64,000 bases of DNA from contig NC_087066.1 of assembly GCF_963678635.1 (NCBI RefSeq), forward strand, positions 27,240,572 to 27,304,571, in the 5' to 3' direction. A model generated the notes under the pieces. It did not search any database, was not told the origin of the DNA, and was given only the letters and a program-made list of their open reading frames with translations. Below, in pieces: positions 21,687 to 32,590 of this stretch (position 1 is the stretch's first letter; the number at the start of each line of letters is the position of its first letter). The translations under genes and the position numbers were made by a program. The DNA comes from Symsagittifera roscoffensis. Taxonomy: Eukaryota > Xenacoelomorpha > Acoela > Convolutidae.

Positions 21687-23276
21687 TTGACCGTCATACA
21701 CAATGAAAACCTTAATGGAACTAGAAATCTTACACAACAAGATATTCAAACACCATCACACTTCATAAATGAAGAAATCGTCCAAACAACAACAACTACA
21801 CAACAAAGTATTTCACCAATACGTCCAAATTTAACAACACCAAAAAATACAAACACTTCAACGGCACAAATAACCTTACAATCAACCGTTAAACCTTCGG
21901 TTGCTCCAAAATATTCACATATGGATTATCAAACATATAGACCTACGACAGTACCGTCAAAAACACGAAGAACGTTCACAAGAAACACTTTTGCAGAACA
22001 CAATTATAACTACGCACATTCGTCAAAAACAAATTATCCCCCACGAAAACCTGATAATAATCATATAAGTTCTCATCATTGGAATTACCCAATGACAACA
22101 GCCAACTCAGTAAATTTTCAAACTAATTCACATCCCCCACAGGATCGCAGTGAAAATTACCCATTTTTTCAACAAAATAAAAATAAAAAGCAAACACCTC
22201 ATCATACGGATTACTTATCATCTGATGACGATTATTTCCAACCAGATATTTTTGCACCGTATACCCAAGAATATCGCGGACAAGGAGCACAAAAACCTTA
22301 TACATATAATAGAATTTTTTCTCAAAATCCAACAGAAACACGGAATCAACAACCAATACAAATGCAAAATCCAACTAATACACAATCTTTTCAACCAATT
22401 CAACCACAAAATCCAACGATCATACACTCGTACCAACCAACTCAAATGCAAAACGAAATACCACTCCCATATTATCTTCAACAACACGAAATAACAAAGA
22501 ATCACCTGTCAAATTTTTCACAAATGCCAAATGCCGCAGAATCACTACAAATGACAATGAATCCATACCTTATGGGTGGATCATCAATAACATCAAATAA
22601 ACCACTAATGGTTTTCACAGGAACAGATCCTGAATATTCTGTAGAAGATTATTTAAATGCAGTAACAGCAAATTTAATTTTAAATATAGGACCTGGACCA
22701 ATTAATACACCATTACATCAAAATTGGATACATCGACGCACAGCGTTGATACAAACAACCTTAGATGGCGCAGCCCAAAAATGGTTTTCAGTATTACCTA
22801 TAGAAATAAATTCAGATTGGAAAAGATTTACACAAGAATTTTCAAAAGTGTTTGACTCCGAAAGAAATAAACAACACCAAAGAGTTTTATGTAATGAAAT
22901 TCGCAGATTACCAAATGAAACCATCAAACAATTAGCAGTACGCATCGAAACACTAGTTCGAAAAGCATATTCATTAAATACACATGACTATGAAAACACA
23001 AAAATGACAGAAATTTTAATGATGACCTTAACACCTCAATTAAGAAAAATAGCAATAAAAAAGAGAGCATCTCATCCTTCCTCAATCCAAGAGCCAGATT
23101 TAGATTTTCGAAAACTAGTAGACAAACTAGAACAAGCGGAAATCACAATGAAACTCGAAGAAACAGAAAATCTAAAACTACAGTATGTTAATCGAATCGA
23201 AACAAACACTACGCACATCAGTAACATACAGGAATCAGATACAGATCTAGTTGAAAAAATCACTGAATATTTATGA
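21687..23276 (+). CDS. Retrotransposon Gag (capsid-like) ORF
   Basis: The frame is open from about 21657; the first ATG is only near 21920, so a -1 shift from the previous ORF is a plausible entry. The first 290 residues are low-complexity (Asn, Gln, Thr, Pro, with repeated NPT and QPIQ phrases). Residues from about 310 match the retrotransposon gag capsid family: PLMVFTGTDPEYSVEDYLNA, a Trp-containing helix (DGAAQKWFSVLP), then FTQEFSKVF and the NETIKQLAVRIETLVRKAY segment. The frame ends just before a zinc knuckle that lies in the +1 frame. Product: structural protein of virus-like particles. Confidence 0.75.
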   Translation: MTVIHNENLNGTRNLTQQDIQTPSHFINEEIVQTTTTTQQSISPIRPNLTTPKNTNTSTAQITLQSTVKPSVAPKYSHMDYQTYRPTTVPSKTRRTFTRNTFAEHNYNYAHSSKTNYPPRKPDNNHISSHHWNYPMTTANSVNFQTNSHPPQDRSENYPFFQQNKNKKQTPHHTDYLSSDDDYFQPDIFAPYTQEYRGQGAQKPYTYNRIFSQNPTETRNQQPIQMQNPTNTQSFQPIQPQNPTIIHSYQPTQMQNEIPLPYYLQQHEITKNHLSNFSQMPNAAESLQMTMNPYLMGGSSITSNKPLMVFTGTDPEYSVEDYLNAVTANLILNIGPGPINTPLHQNWIHRRTALIQTTLDGAAQKWFSVLPIEINSDWKRFTQEFSKVFDSERNKQHQRVLCNEIRRLPNETIKQLAVRIETLVRKAYSLNTHDYENTKMTEILMMTLTPQLRKIAIKKRASHPSSIQEPDLDFRKLVDKLEQAEITMKLEETENLKLQYVNRIETNTTHISNIQESDTDLVEKITEYL

Positions 23277-24369
23277 AAAACACCCAAATTTTAAAGGTAA
23301 ACCATCTTTCAAAAAATGGTGTAATTATTGCCGACGATACGGACATAGTATCTCTGAATGTAGACAAAAACAACAAGATAACCAGAACAAACCTCAAAAA
23401 CATAGAGAACCAAACAAATCATTCTATCAATATATGAAGAAAGATCAAAACTTACCAAACAAAAACATATACAGTAACAACAGTTCAGGAAAACCACTTC
23501 CGAACAACACCAGTTACACAAGGAATCAATCACCATATAACTCAAGTTATAGAGGCAGATCACCAGATTGAAGAAATACACAGATTTATTCACAAAATAA
23601 TTATAATCGATCAAATAGTCGAAATAACTATTCAAGATAAAATTCCAATGCAACACAATTTGTTTCTAGATCCAGATCCCAATCAAACCCAAGGAATAAA
23701 CACTATTCCAATAATCAATCACGAAACTCATCATATAACAAAAACAGAAACTATTCACACAATAGAAATAGAAGTTATTCGAACAATCGAAATCAGAATT
23801 ACCCGAACAACCGATCAAGAAATAACTCATATAACAGATCAAACTATCACAGATCAAATAATAATTATCAAAACAGATCACGGAATAATTCACAAAATCG
23901 ACATTCAAGTTATAATAATCGATATAGAAATTATTCTCAATCACCACATAGAAATAATAACCATTATGATAATTCTAAACATCGACACAGAGATAGTACA
24001 CCAAAACATCAGAGACAAATTAATCAAGTACAATCAAATGAAGAAACAACATCAGACCCCCCAGGAATCGATGACACAGGAAATAACGAACTACAATTAA
24101 ATCAAATAAACTGTGAATCATCAGACACAGAAAGTGATACAGAAAATACCATTTCCATCAATATGATAGCAGTCGAAAACGACTACGAACCTATTATATA
24201 TGAACAACCTTTTACATCACACATATATGAAAATCAGTTGGAACTTCTTCACAATTATTACATTGAACCCATCAATTCTACACAAACTGCACAAAACATA
24301 AACGAAATTAACACGGTAAGTAAACCCAACGAAAATGATAAAACAAAAAGCTTTTGTGAAAACAACTAA
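23251..24369 (+). pseudogene. Gag nucleocapsid tail: CCHC knuckle and Arg/Asn/Ser-rich region
   Basis: This frame overlaps the capsid ORF by 26 bp. It contains a perfect CX2CX4HX4C knuckle (CNYCRRYGHSISEC), then about 200 residues of Arg-Asn-Ser-Tyr-rich sequence that should bind RNA, then an acidic tail. In-frame stops at 23569 (TGA) and 23638 (TAA) interrupt it; the frame then stays open to 24369. Beyond its end the sequence passes into the 3' non-coding block, where pol would be expected in an intact element. The ends of copy A and copy B become homologous at exactly this point, so pol (and copy A's 554-aa ORF, if it belongs there) may have been deleted here. Confidence 0.6.
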
Positions 24370-24895
24370 TCAAAATCATAATTAAAACATTGAACTAATA
24401 AAAATTTTATAAAATGTAAAACATACTTTGCAGTATATAGATCAGCATACAACAACAAAGACGAACATCCAAAGACAAAGTGATCCCACTACACTCGAAA
24501 AAGAATGGCCAACCACAACCAAAATGCCGTCCACAATCACAACTCAAAAGATTTAGAGTACGACTTGACTTCGCAGAAAAGGACTTCATTGAACTAGACC
24601 AATGACCACCTCGATGTTCAAGTATACGTACAGATCCGAGTTACAAGGCATCCCCTCCACGCACAATCTCCACGCCATTCCCAGACGCGGCTGAACACAA
24701 AACAAGTTCTCTACATAATACAGAAAAACCCGTCATAGCAAACCATTTTGAAATCAGATTGATTTCGTTGGGAAACACAGTCGTTGTCACAAGAAGATAC
24801 ACGAAGATACGATGTTCGCCCAATACCAACGTTCATCATCCATCCTTTGAATTGCAGAAAGATAATTCTAAAAAACTCTGTAAAACCCGGATGGG
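24370..24895 (+). other. 3' non-coding block of copy B
   Basis: Homologous to 2710-3252 of copy A and ends in the same sequence before the LTR. Short antisense ORFs appear in both copies but follow from DNA homology. Confidence 0.6.
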
Positions 24896-25305
24896 TGGAA
24901 CCTGATCTAAACTATATTTTATGATTGGATAAATTAGATATTTTACCACTGTAAAGTATTTAATATTAACCAATCATGATCCATCTAACTAACAACCCAC
25001 TTATTTGTATGTGCTGAAATTACTTGTAATTTCGGCACCAGAGAGATTTGAATTTAACTTAGAAATTAGTTGTCTCTCCGAGAGAACTTCAGCAGCCGCA
25101 ACAAACCAGTATACCCTAGATCTATTGAGCCTAGCAGAGACTAGTTAAAGACCCTGAGACTAGTAAGTATAAGAGTAAGATTAGGATCGGTATTAGACTA
25201 AGAAGTTGCACGAATCTATCCGGCCGAAAATAAGATAGCGTGACGAGCAGACGGTGTACCCTATCCGAAATTACTCTATGAGTTAACCACATCGGTTCTA
25301 ACTCA
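24896..25305 (+). repeat. 3' LTR of copy B
   Basis: 410 bp, TGGAACCTGA to TTCTAACTCA, followed by the CTTG target duplication. Differs from the 5' LTR at about four positions. Confidence 0.9.
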
Positions 25306-25309
25306 CTTG

Positions 25310-25773
25310 CAGAACGATTGCTTATTTTCAGTGACGTTTATTTTTGGATAACTTCAAGCTCAACACTTTGAAGTAACTTCAATTTTCAAGTTTAATTCTT
25401 TATTGTCCGGATAGTTTAAATCAGCACTGTAGTTCTGAAAAAAAAATTGTTGAAAATTATAACGTTAAATCCCATAAGTTTTGATAAACAGATGGTTTTA
25501 AAATGGTTTCATATTAAATTCAAATAACCGGCTGATGTTCAAGTAGCGCCTTAAAAATTGGTTCTACGCAAAGAAGTGATTAGCTCGTATTTTAGTCCTT
25601 TCCCTAGTGGAGTTGTGGATAATTTATCTTGTACTATCTTAATTGTAAACTAGATTTCTCGTGTTTCAAATGAAATGAAAGATGAAAATTAAAATTTTCA
25701 AGGCAATCATAAAACGGTAAAATCTCTTCTTCTTTTCAAGTGATGAAGAAATTTTATCAAACTATCTTATTAC
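25310..25773. other. Right end of the fold-back repeat, then unassigned DNA
   Basis: 25310-25380 is the displaced arm of the fold-back repeat. The phrase TTGTCCGGATAGTTTAAATC (25402) repeats one at 18608. The rest, up to the exon at 25774, would be intron if that exon is real. Confidence 0.4.
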
Positions 25774-25889
25774 CTGTAAAGAATGTCGGTTGGTTCTACT
25801 TTGGAACTGCTGGCTGATTTCTTCGAAATAAATGGCGTTTGTTGTGAATCGAAGTGCAAATCTGTACTCGATTCATCGAGTGAACTCAT
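25774..25889 (-). CDS. Probable first coding exon of a host gene
   Basis: On the minus strand an ATG in fair context (CACGAGATGAGT) opens a 38-codon frame ending at a donor (TTTACAG|GTAATAAG); the frame would stop at once if unspliced. The peptide is Ser/Asp/Glu-rich, beginning MSSLDESSTDLHFDSQQ and ending EPTDILY, with a codon composition richer in GC than the surroundings. It looks like a cytoplasmic N-terminal leader of a membrane or regulatory protein. The next exon must lie to the left, so copy B would sit in its first intron or in intergenic DNA. The exon at 3716-3968 is on the same strand and could be the far end of the gene, which is a guess. Confidence 0.4.
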
Positions 25890-27039
25890 CTCGTGGTGAA
25901 AAAATAAAGAAGACGATAAAAATGACGTATGGAAAACTGATAACTAAATTTCTCTTCTGACGCAAGCAATCACTAAAGTGGCGTCTTCTTTTCTTATTAA
26001 AACTAATCCCTGATTTTAAAACGATTAGACCAAAAATGAAATCATGTTCTTAATTTAATCCAAACTGCAGTATAGTCCTTGTTTGCAGATTGTCATTCAG
26101 TTTTCTGCAGTTTTACTGTGCTTTTATGGCTAGCTTCAATCGACCACAGGTAATAATTCGTCATTAAAAATGATTCAGTGTGCTGGTGGATTTTGAGTTC
26201 AGTTTTGAAATAGACGGCGATTTTTCAACGATGTTTTCTTAAAACATCAAAATTGGTTTGATTTATGGAGCGTGTTAAATATCAGCGGCTGAAACAACAA
26301 AATTATTGAGTATGGTCATGAAAATAAAAAGAAGTTTGTTTCACAAGAAACAAACAGTGTTCATTTGTTATTTTTGGTACCAATAAACTCGAATGATTTA
26401 TGGACACTGAATTTATATTTTTGATAAGTTCAATTGTACAAAAAGAAAACGAAATCATAAAATTTATATAATTGGAAAAGAAGATAGCTTTTCATAAAAA
26501 TTGAATAAAAATTTGAAGTATTAAGGCACGCTACTGGTCTCATAAAAGTGTCAAAATTGATTCTACTCAGAATCAAATGTTGCAAAAAATTGTCATTTCA
26601 AGAAATTTTGTATTGTTCATGTTCATTGTATGGCCCGCTGTTCTGTGTACTAATACGTCTCAGTTGATCGCAAATGAAAAATGACCGCGTACGGAGAATT
26701 GGTACGCCGGCCTGAAATCAAGAACCTTTATTTAGCTTAATTTGCTGCCGTTTTTGGTGCAATTTCTAGTCCTGCCATTTTTTAAAGGTTTTATATTACA
26801 TCTTATCCAACATAAATTGATCCGGCCACTTCACTAAGTGAAGGAAAGGAAATAAGTAGTAGTAGGTTTTTTCTTAAAATGTTGACTAGCTCATGGATCA
26901 AAGGTGGGATCATATTTAAGATGTTCCTGTTAAGATTTTATTTCCAGTTAAATTTTCAAAAATTTAACCCTGGATTGAGAAACATTGTTTTTCATTGTAA
27001 TTGGATTCTAACAACAACTTTTTAAAGTGTCTAAAAAGA
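25890..27039. other. No gene seen
   Basis: AT-rich DNA; would include the promoter of the exon at 25774-25889 if that call is right. No TATA or initiator is convincing. Confidence 0.35.
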
Positions 27040-27350
27040 TTGCCACATGCCATTCCGAGCAGTTTCTGACCCAGATTAAATCGCCGCTCATGCATTAATA
27101 GTACGAAACGTATCGCGCCTTAAATAGCCCGGACGAGCAAAACTGGCAGTTTTCAATGCCCCATAGCATTCAAAAAATGAACACATAGTCTAAATTGAAC
27201 AGAAAACAGATTCAAAATTACATCAAAAATGAATAGTATCAAAAATTTGCTCTGAAATTAGGTGCGAAATGAAAAATTTTGAGAAAATCTTTGCTCTATT
27301 TCAAAAATTTAACCCCGAGCAAAAATATTCCGTTGTTTTCGTTAGAAAAG
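27040..27350 (+). repeat. Degenerate X repeat copy
   Basis: Decayed family core (CATTAATAGTACGAAACG, TATCGCGCCTTAAATAG) ending in CCCCGAGCAAAAATATTCCG and GAAAAGTCGGAACAAC, immediately followed by the opposite end of the next copy. Confidence 0.5.
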
Positions 27351-28352
27351 TCGGAACAACAAGACTGCTCGCATTAGGGCGAAGCCCTAAATATTCCGAC
27401 TGTCTTTTAAGTTCTATGGAGCAGTCAAAAGATGAAAAAATCAAATGTAATAAAACAAAATGATTTTTTTTAATTTGAGATTTTGGGTCTTTTTACTTAT
27501 TCCGCCCAAAAATCGATGTTTCAACAACTTGAACTGAAACAATTTTGCTTCAATGTAATTGGCTAAAATAAGCCAATCCAATTTCAGCAGCATCTCAAAA
27601 TGTTTGTTCAAAATTTTCTGTCGACTTATAAATAAACCGAATTGGCTAGAAAAATAGAATGCTTGAATAGCAATTTAACTGTATTTTGCAAACAGGGCTC
27701 AGAATTGAAAAAGAAAGGAAGAAATCGCAGACCAGAAAAAAACAGTTTAATAATACAAAAAAAATGACCACCTTCTCATTTGCTCAAATTTCTTCGGCTT
27801 AATTTGAAATCGGCTAAAGTGATCACATTGTATTAACCAAGCCAATCAATGCGATCAGTGTTTTGTTTTCTGCATTTATACATTGAAAAATACTAAATCA
27901 CAAAGATAAGAAATTTGGGCGGAATAAGTAAAATGACCCCAGATTTTTTGTAAAAATCATCCCCCACAAACCATATAAAGTACAAAGTGATAAATATCGC
28001 TCCGAATAACAATTCAAAAGTATGACAAATAAGCTTCTTTCAACAAGTTTGGAAGGATTTCTAAGGATGTTTAAATCTCCGTTTACGCGTTAATAGCGCG
28101 ACATACATATCGCGCGTTAATTGTCCCAAATTGGCCAAAATGGCACTTTTAAACCAACATAACTTAAGAAAAGATGATCACAAGAAAAATATTTTTTTTT
28201 TCAAATTTAAGCTTAAGACAAAAATACCTTTTGAATGATATAAAAAATTCCGTCAAAAATAGCTAATTAAAAAGTCGAAATTTGTCTGAAGAAAAAAAAA
28301 CCACCCCGAGCACAAAAATTTTGTTACTTTCGTAACGAAAGTCGGAACAAAA
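27351..28352 (+). repeat. X repeat copy with a nested inverted-repeat element
   Basis: Begins AAGACTGCTCGCATTAGGGC with the AGGGCGAAGCCCT hairpin, is split by the element at 27485-27939, then continues through GCGCGTTAATTGTCCCAAAT to TTTCGTAACGAAAGTCGGAA. Confidence 0.7.
27485..27939. mobile_element. Inverted-repeat element (455 bp) with near-perfect 8-bp target duplication
   Basis: Ends GGGTCTTTTTACTTATTCCG and, inverted, GGGTCATTTTACTTATTCCG. The flanks are GAGATTTT (27477-27484) and CAGATTTT (27940-27947). It interrupts an X repeat, so the pre-insertion order is clear. The interior holds ATTGGCTAAAATAAGCCAAT. It is related in plan to the element at 62727. The transposase source is unknown; an 8-bp duplication is used by hAT, P and Merlin types. 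Confidence 0.75.
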
Positions 28353-30575
28353 ACTGTCAAATTTGTAACATCTTTTCAGTTTAAAGCTCAGGACATTCCT
28401 TATTTAAAGGCTGAGTTTTGCTGGAGAATAAAACCAACCCAGGCACAAGAATTCCTGCACTTCTAAGAGTTTGGAACAACAATTTTAGTGGTAAACAAAC
28501 GCAGAATTGTATTCGGTCTCGTTATTACGCCCGCAAGAAACAAAAAAATTCTTTTAAAAAGAAAACACGCCCCGTCACGCCAATCAACTGAATGAGATTT
28601 TTGTATGATGGTTAAACACAAAGCAGTCAAATCAAGGATCATTATTTTGCTGAAAGAACTCTTGCTAGGTGGTAATTAATTCGCGAAAACAACAGCAGCT
28701 GAATTGATTGAATTAAAAGATAAGCGTTAAAAAATCAATTGGTATTAGTGCAATCGTTTATGAACGGATTTTTAGTTCCTCTTGAAACTGATTATACGCA
28801 TGAAATACTTTTGATAATATAGATTTTTTGTAGATCAGAAAGTATAAATACGTAATTATAGATGATGGTTAAAGCATGACTAGACGCCTCTCCTTAAATA
28901 CTGAAGTGTATCCATAGAACGATAGAAGGATCGAAAAATTTGGACTTTCTCCGTCCATACTGAACATTTTCATGGCTTTTTTCTTCGGAATAGTAAAAAA
29001 CTGAGGTGAAAACTCCATGAAAAATTCACTATTAAAAAATTTTAGCCGTGAAAATAGATTCGAGAAGCTTGCAAACTATCCAAGAGTTGTATTCGTTTTT
29101 CCCAATCATAATATGTTTTGTTTTCTTAAAATCGCATCCCGCCCAGCTATTGGTACGTTTCGAAAAGTTCCAATTTACCTACTGTTTTAAATATCATTTA
29201 ATTTATGAGCTTTGTTATCAAAATATTCAGGATAAAAAAAATGGAAATGCCTCGTATCAGTTCCGACTGCTTCTTGCAATGTCTGAAGTAATAATCTTTG
29301 TCGCTTTTCATAGCGCAACACTGGGAAAAAATTTGTGTACCTCAATTTATTTTGGAACTCGCCCTGAGCTGGTCAATATCGCTACATAATCTATGCGTTA
29401 GTCGAAACATGGGACGGAACTATCACGCATGTAAATAGTCTCAGATTAAGGTTTTCGAAGTTGATTTTAAATAGGGAAATAAATTCAAACAATTTGTTAA
29501 TTTTAAGAAATTAAAGTTATCGAAAAATGTAGGCTTAGATTGACATTTTTTTTTGAGCCGGCAAAGTTTTTTACCACGATAAAGCTATCGATTTCCTGAT
29601 TTTAAACTCCCAAAGGCAATTATAAAAATTAAGGAGGGTATTTTACCTTCTATTATTTTTGTTGAAGTTTTGGGTGCTTGGCTATGCTAATTTGGCCAGC
29701 TTATTCTCAATCGGATTTATGAAGAAAGTTCAAAAGGGTGTTTTTTTCTATAGAAAAAGCAACCATTTTTGAACAGCGTTTCCAAATTGAGTTCGAGCAA
29801 ACTTGATCAACGTGAAGTAGGGATTTATTGAGCACGGAGGGAACAAAAAAGCGAGTTGGGCGGATAAATTGTTGATAAGTACATCTTTATTTGATGCTGT
29901 AGTTTCTACATAATTTTCATCGAATTAAGGTTCAAAAACGTCAGCTTTTGTCTAGAAAATGTAAGACCGAAGATGGAGAACTAAGACGATGATTATGAAA
30001 TGAAATTTGTTTGTTACAATTTTATCAATTATAAGGACTTCATATTCGTTTTCACAGAGCGTAGTTGCCCTGCAAATGGATAAAGTTTTGGGACATTAAG
30101 ACCAATTCTAAGCGGTTTTCATTCAAAGAATTTCGATGAGGAGATGAAAATATTGTGCAGCACTGCTCAAACTCATAAGATGACTTTTTAATTTTATACA
30201 ATTTTCATCCAAATTTGGTTAGATCAAAGAAAATTTTAGTATGGTATCAAATTTAAGCCCTTTTAGTTTGTGTTGAAAAAATAACTCAAAATATGTCCAA
30301 AAGCCTGAGTTTTTCGACTAATTTTCGTACTAAATTGCCACGCATAAAAACCTGCATTTTCTTAATTGAGACTGAACTCAAAAATCAGTTCTTCTACAAT
30401 TTAACAGCTTTCGATTTACACGCACTTTTTGTTACGACTTTCCAAGAAAATTGAATATATGCACGGTGTGATTTTTTTATTCAGTCAATTTTCACCGATC
30501 GAAATAATAACTTCCAACAATTTTTTTAGTACCCATTGAAGATATCGACTCCCTGAGCTCAAATGTAGAAAAAGC
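28353..30575. other. No gene seen
   Basis: Includes an older X fragment near 28430-28500. The 113-codon ORF at 29048-29389 has no recognisable domain or splice context. Confidence 0.35.
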
Positions 30576-31106
30576 AAAACTGCTCGTATCAGGGCGAAGC
30601 CCTGAGTGTTCCGACTGCTTTTTAAGGTTTATGGAGCAGTAATAACATTAGAAAGTTAAATGTAATAAAACAAAATGAAAAACTACTTTTTTTAAAACTT
30701 GAAATTTTTATGAAAATCATCCACCCACACGCCATATAAAGTACAAAAGGATAGATTTCGCTCCTTGTAACAAATCAACTTCTTTCAACCAATTTGGAAT
30801 GATTTCGAAGACGGATTAAATCTCCGCTTACGCGTTAATAGCCCGAAATTTATCGCGCCTTAATTGTCCCAAATTGGCCAAATTAGCCAAAATCGCAATC
30901 TTTACACCCCCAAAAATTTACGAAAAAAGATCACATGGTGAAATATCTTTTCAAATTTAAGCTCAGCACAACAATACCTTTCGAAATATATTTAAAAATT
31001 TCGTCAAAAATGGCTAGTTAAAAAGTCGAAATTTGTCTGAAGAAAAAAAAACCCACCCCGAGCACAAATATTCCGTTACTTTCGTATCGAAAGTCGGAAA
31101 AATAAT
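30576..31106 (+). repeat. X repeat copy, full length (about 530 bp)
   Basis: Best complete copy in this orientation. It has the hairpin end CAGGGCGAAGCCCTG, then GTTCCGACTGCTTTTTAAGG, CACGCCATATAAAGTACAAA, the core GCCTTAATTGTCCCAAATTG, AAAATGGCTAGTTAAAAAGT, and the terminal hairpin ACTTTCGTATCGAAAGT. Confidence 0.75.
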
Positions 31107-31828
31107 TTACCTCCGATAATTTTTTGTAAAATTCTGGGAGTTTGAAAATTGCTAAAATTGCCATGTTCTGGACCAAATTATGCGCTCTTTGAAGAGTTTA
31201 TTCATAATGCTGAGAGCGCAATGCGAATAATTTATGCGTGGCGAATTATCCCGCACAACAAAATCGATCCAAATTGAATTGAGGCTAATTGGTCGTTTTA
31301 ATTTCGTACGACTCAAAATTTCACTTTTTGATATTGTCCGAAATGGACACAATTTCAATATTTTTCTATTCGATATGCCAAAATTTTACCAAAAAAGCAG
31401 AAAGTGTGGGGAACGACCCATAAAACATAAGTCTCAGCATCTTAGCATTAAAATTGCTCAATCTTAGCATGAAAATTGCTCAAATATAACTATTATTGTC
31501 AATACGCGAAGTTTTGAAGCGATGAAATTTATCGCTGAAAATAAACTTGGCAAAAATTATATACTTAATTGACTCAAATTTTTGTAACATTAGATTTGAT
31601 ATTGGTTGTCCAAAATTGATAATAAATCACATTTTTTGTAAGCAAAACTTCTATGAGAAACGTTGAGGGGGGGGGGGGCAAAACATAAAATTTTGCCCTC
31701 ATATACGAGCAGTCTTGTTGCTCCGATTTTCGAAGAAAATGCTTGGATTCATTTTTTTACTCAGTCAAAAATTAACAAAAAAATAAACCCCGTTGAACAT
31801 GTCCAGTCCCTGAGTGTAAAATTCAAAA
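31107..31828. other. Repeat-derived DNA, no gene
   Basis: Contains a stretch also present near 9270-9370 and 58390-58500 (around AATTATCCCGCAC and GATAATTCGCCACGC). A run of about 13 G at 31664 is followed by an X-type end (ACGAGCAGTCTTGTTG) near 31707. Confidence 0.4.
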
Positions 31829-32590
31829 AAAAACTACTCGTATCAGGGCGAAGCCCTGAATGTTTCGACTGCTTTTTAAGATCTATAGAGCAATAATAAC
31901 AACAACTTATCGCTGGATATATCGCTGAATAACAACAAATATATCGCGCGTTAATTGTCACAAGTTGGCCAAAATGGCAATCTTTAAACCCCCGTAATTT
32001 TACAAAAAATGATCACAGGTGAAATATCTTTTCAAATTTAAGCTGAGGACAATAATACCTTTCGAATGATATAATAAAACAATTCCGTCAAAAATGGCTA
32101 GTTAAAAAGTTGAAAATTGTCTGAAGAAAAAAAATCCCATCTCGAGCACAAATATTTCATTACTTTCGTATTGAAAGTCGGAACATTAACACAACCACTA
32201 ATAAAAAAAACAAAGGCAAAAGATCTTTTCAAATTTAAGCTTAGGACAATAATACCTTTCGAATGATATAAAACAATTCCGTCAAAAATGGCTAGTTAAA
32301 AAGTTGAAAATTGTCTGAAGAAAAAAATCCCATCTCGAGCACAAATATTTCATTACTTTCGTTTTGAAAGTCGGAACATTAACACAACCACTAATAAAAA
32401 AAACAAAGGCAAAAGATCTTTTCAAATTTAAGCTTAGGACAATAATACCTTTCGAATGATATAAAACAATTCCGTCAAAAATGGGTAGTTAAAAAGTTGA
32501 AATTTGTCTGAAGAAAAAAAAACCCACCCCGAGCACAAATATTCCGTTACTTTTGTATCGAAAGTCGGAACAATAACACAACCACTAAAA
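31829..32590 (+). repeat. X repeat copy with its distal part in three tandem units
   Basis: Starts at the AGGGCGAAGCCCT end, lacks the middle, then shows three tandem units of about 193 bp. TACTTTCG or TACTTTTG anchors are at 32161, 32354 and 32548. Each unit runs from ATCTTTTCAAATTTAAGC to CGAAAGTCGGAAC or a variant; the first two add ACACAACCACTAATAAAAAA and the third a truncated form. Confidence 0.75.

Larger units (their letters stand above)
18691..25305 (+). mobile_element. LTR retrotransposon copy B, complete, gag-like ORFs but no pol
   Basis: Two 410-bp LTRs (18691-19100, 24896-25305) differ at only about 4 positions by eye, so the insertion is young. A 4-bp target duplication CTTG flanks the element (18687-18690, 25306-25309), and removal restores a repeat unit found uninterrupted at 17184-17260. 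The 5.8-kb interior holds a leader, a possible primer-binding site, overlapping gag-like ORFs and the 3' block shared with copy A. No protease, reverse transcriptase, RNase H or integrase motif is present in any frame I can see. The 4-bp duplication and the gag type suggest a Ty3/gypsy-like element, but without pol the class is inference. Confidence 0.85.

Noticed and set aside
22150-22494. 114-codon plus-strand ORF inside the capsid ORF
   Set aside because: A frame shadow of the Asn/Gln-rich gag region, in a different frame from the capsid domain.
30576-31106. X repeat as a Helitron
   Set aside because: A hairpin lies near one end, but there is no CTRR terminus, no TC start and no demonstrated A/T insertion site.
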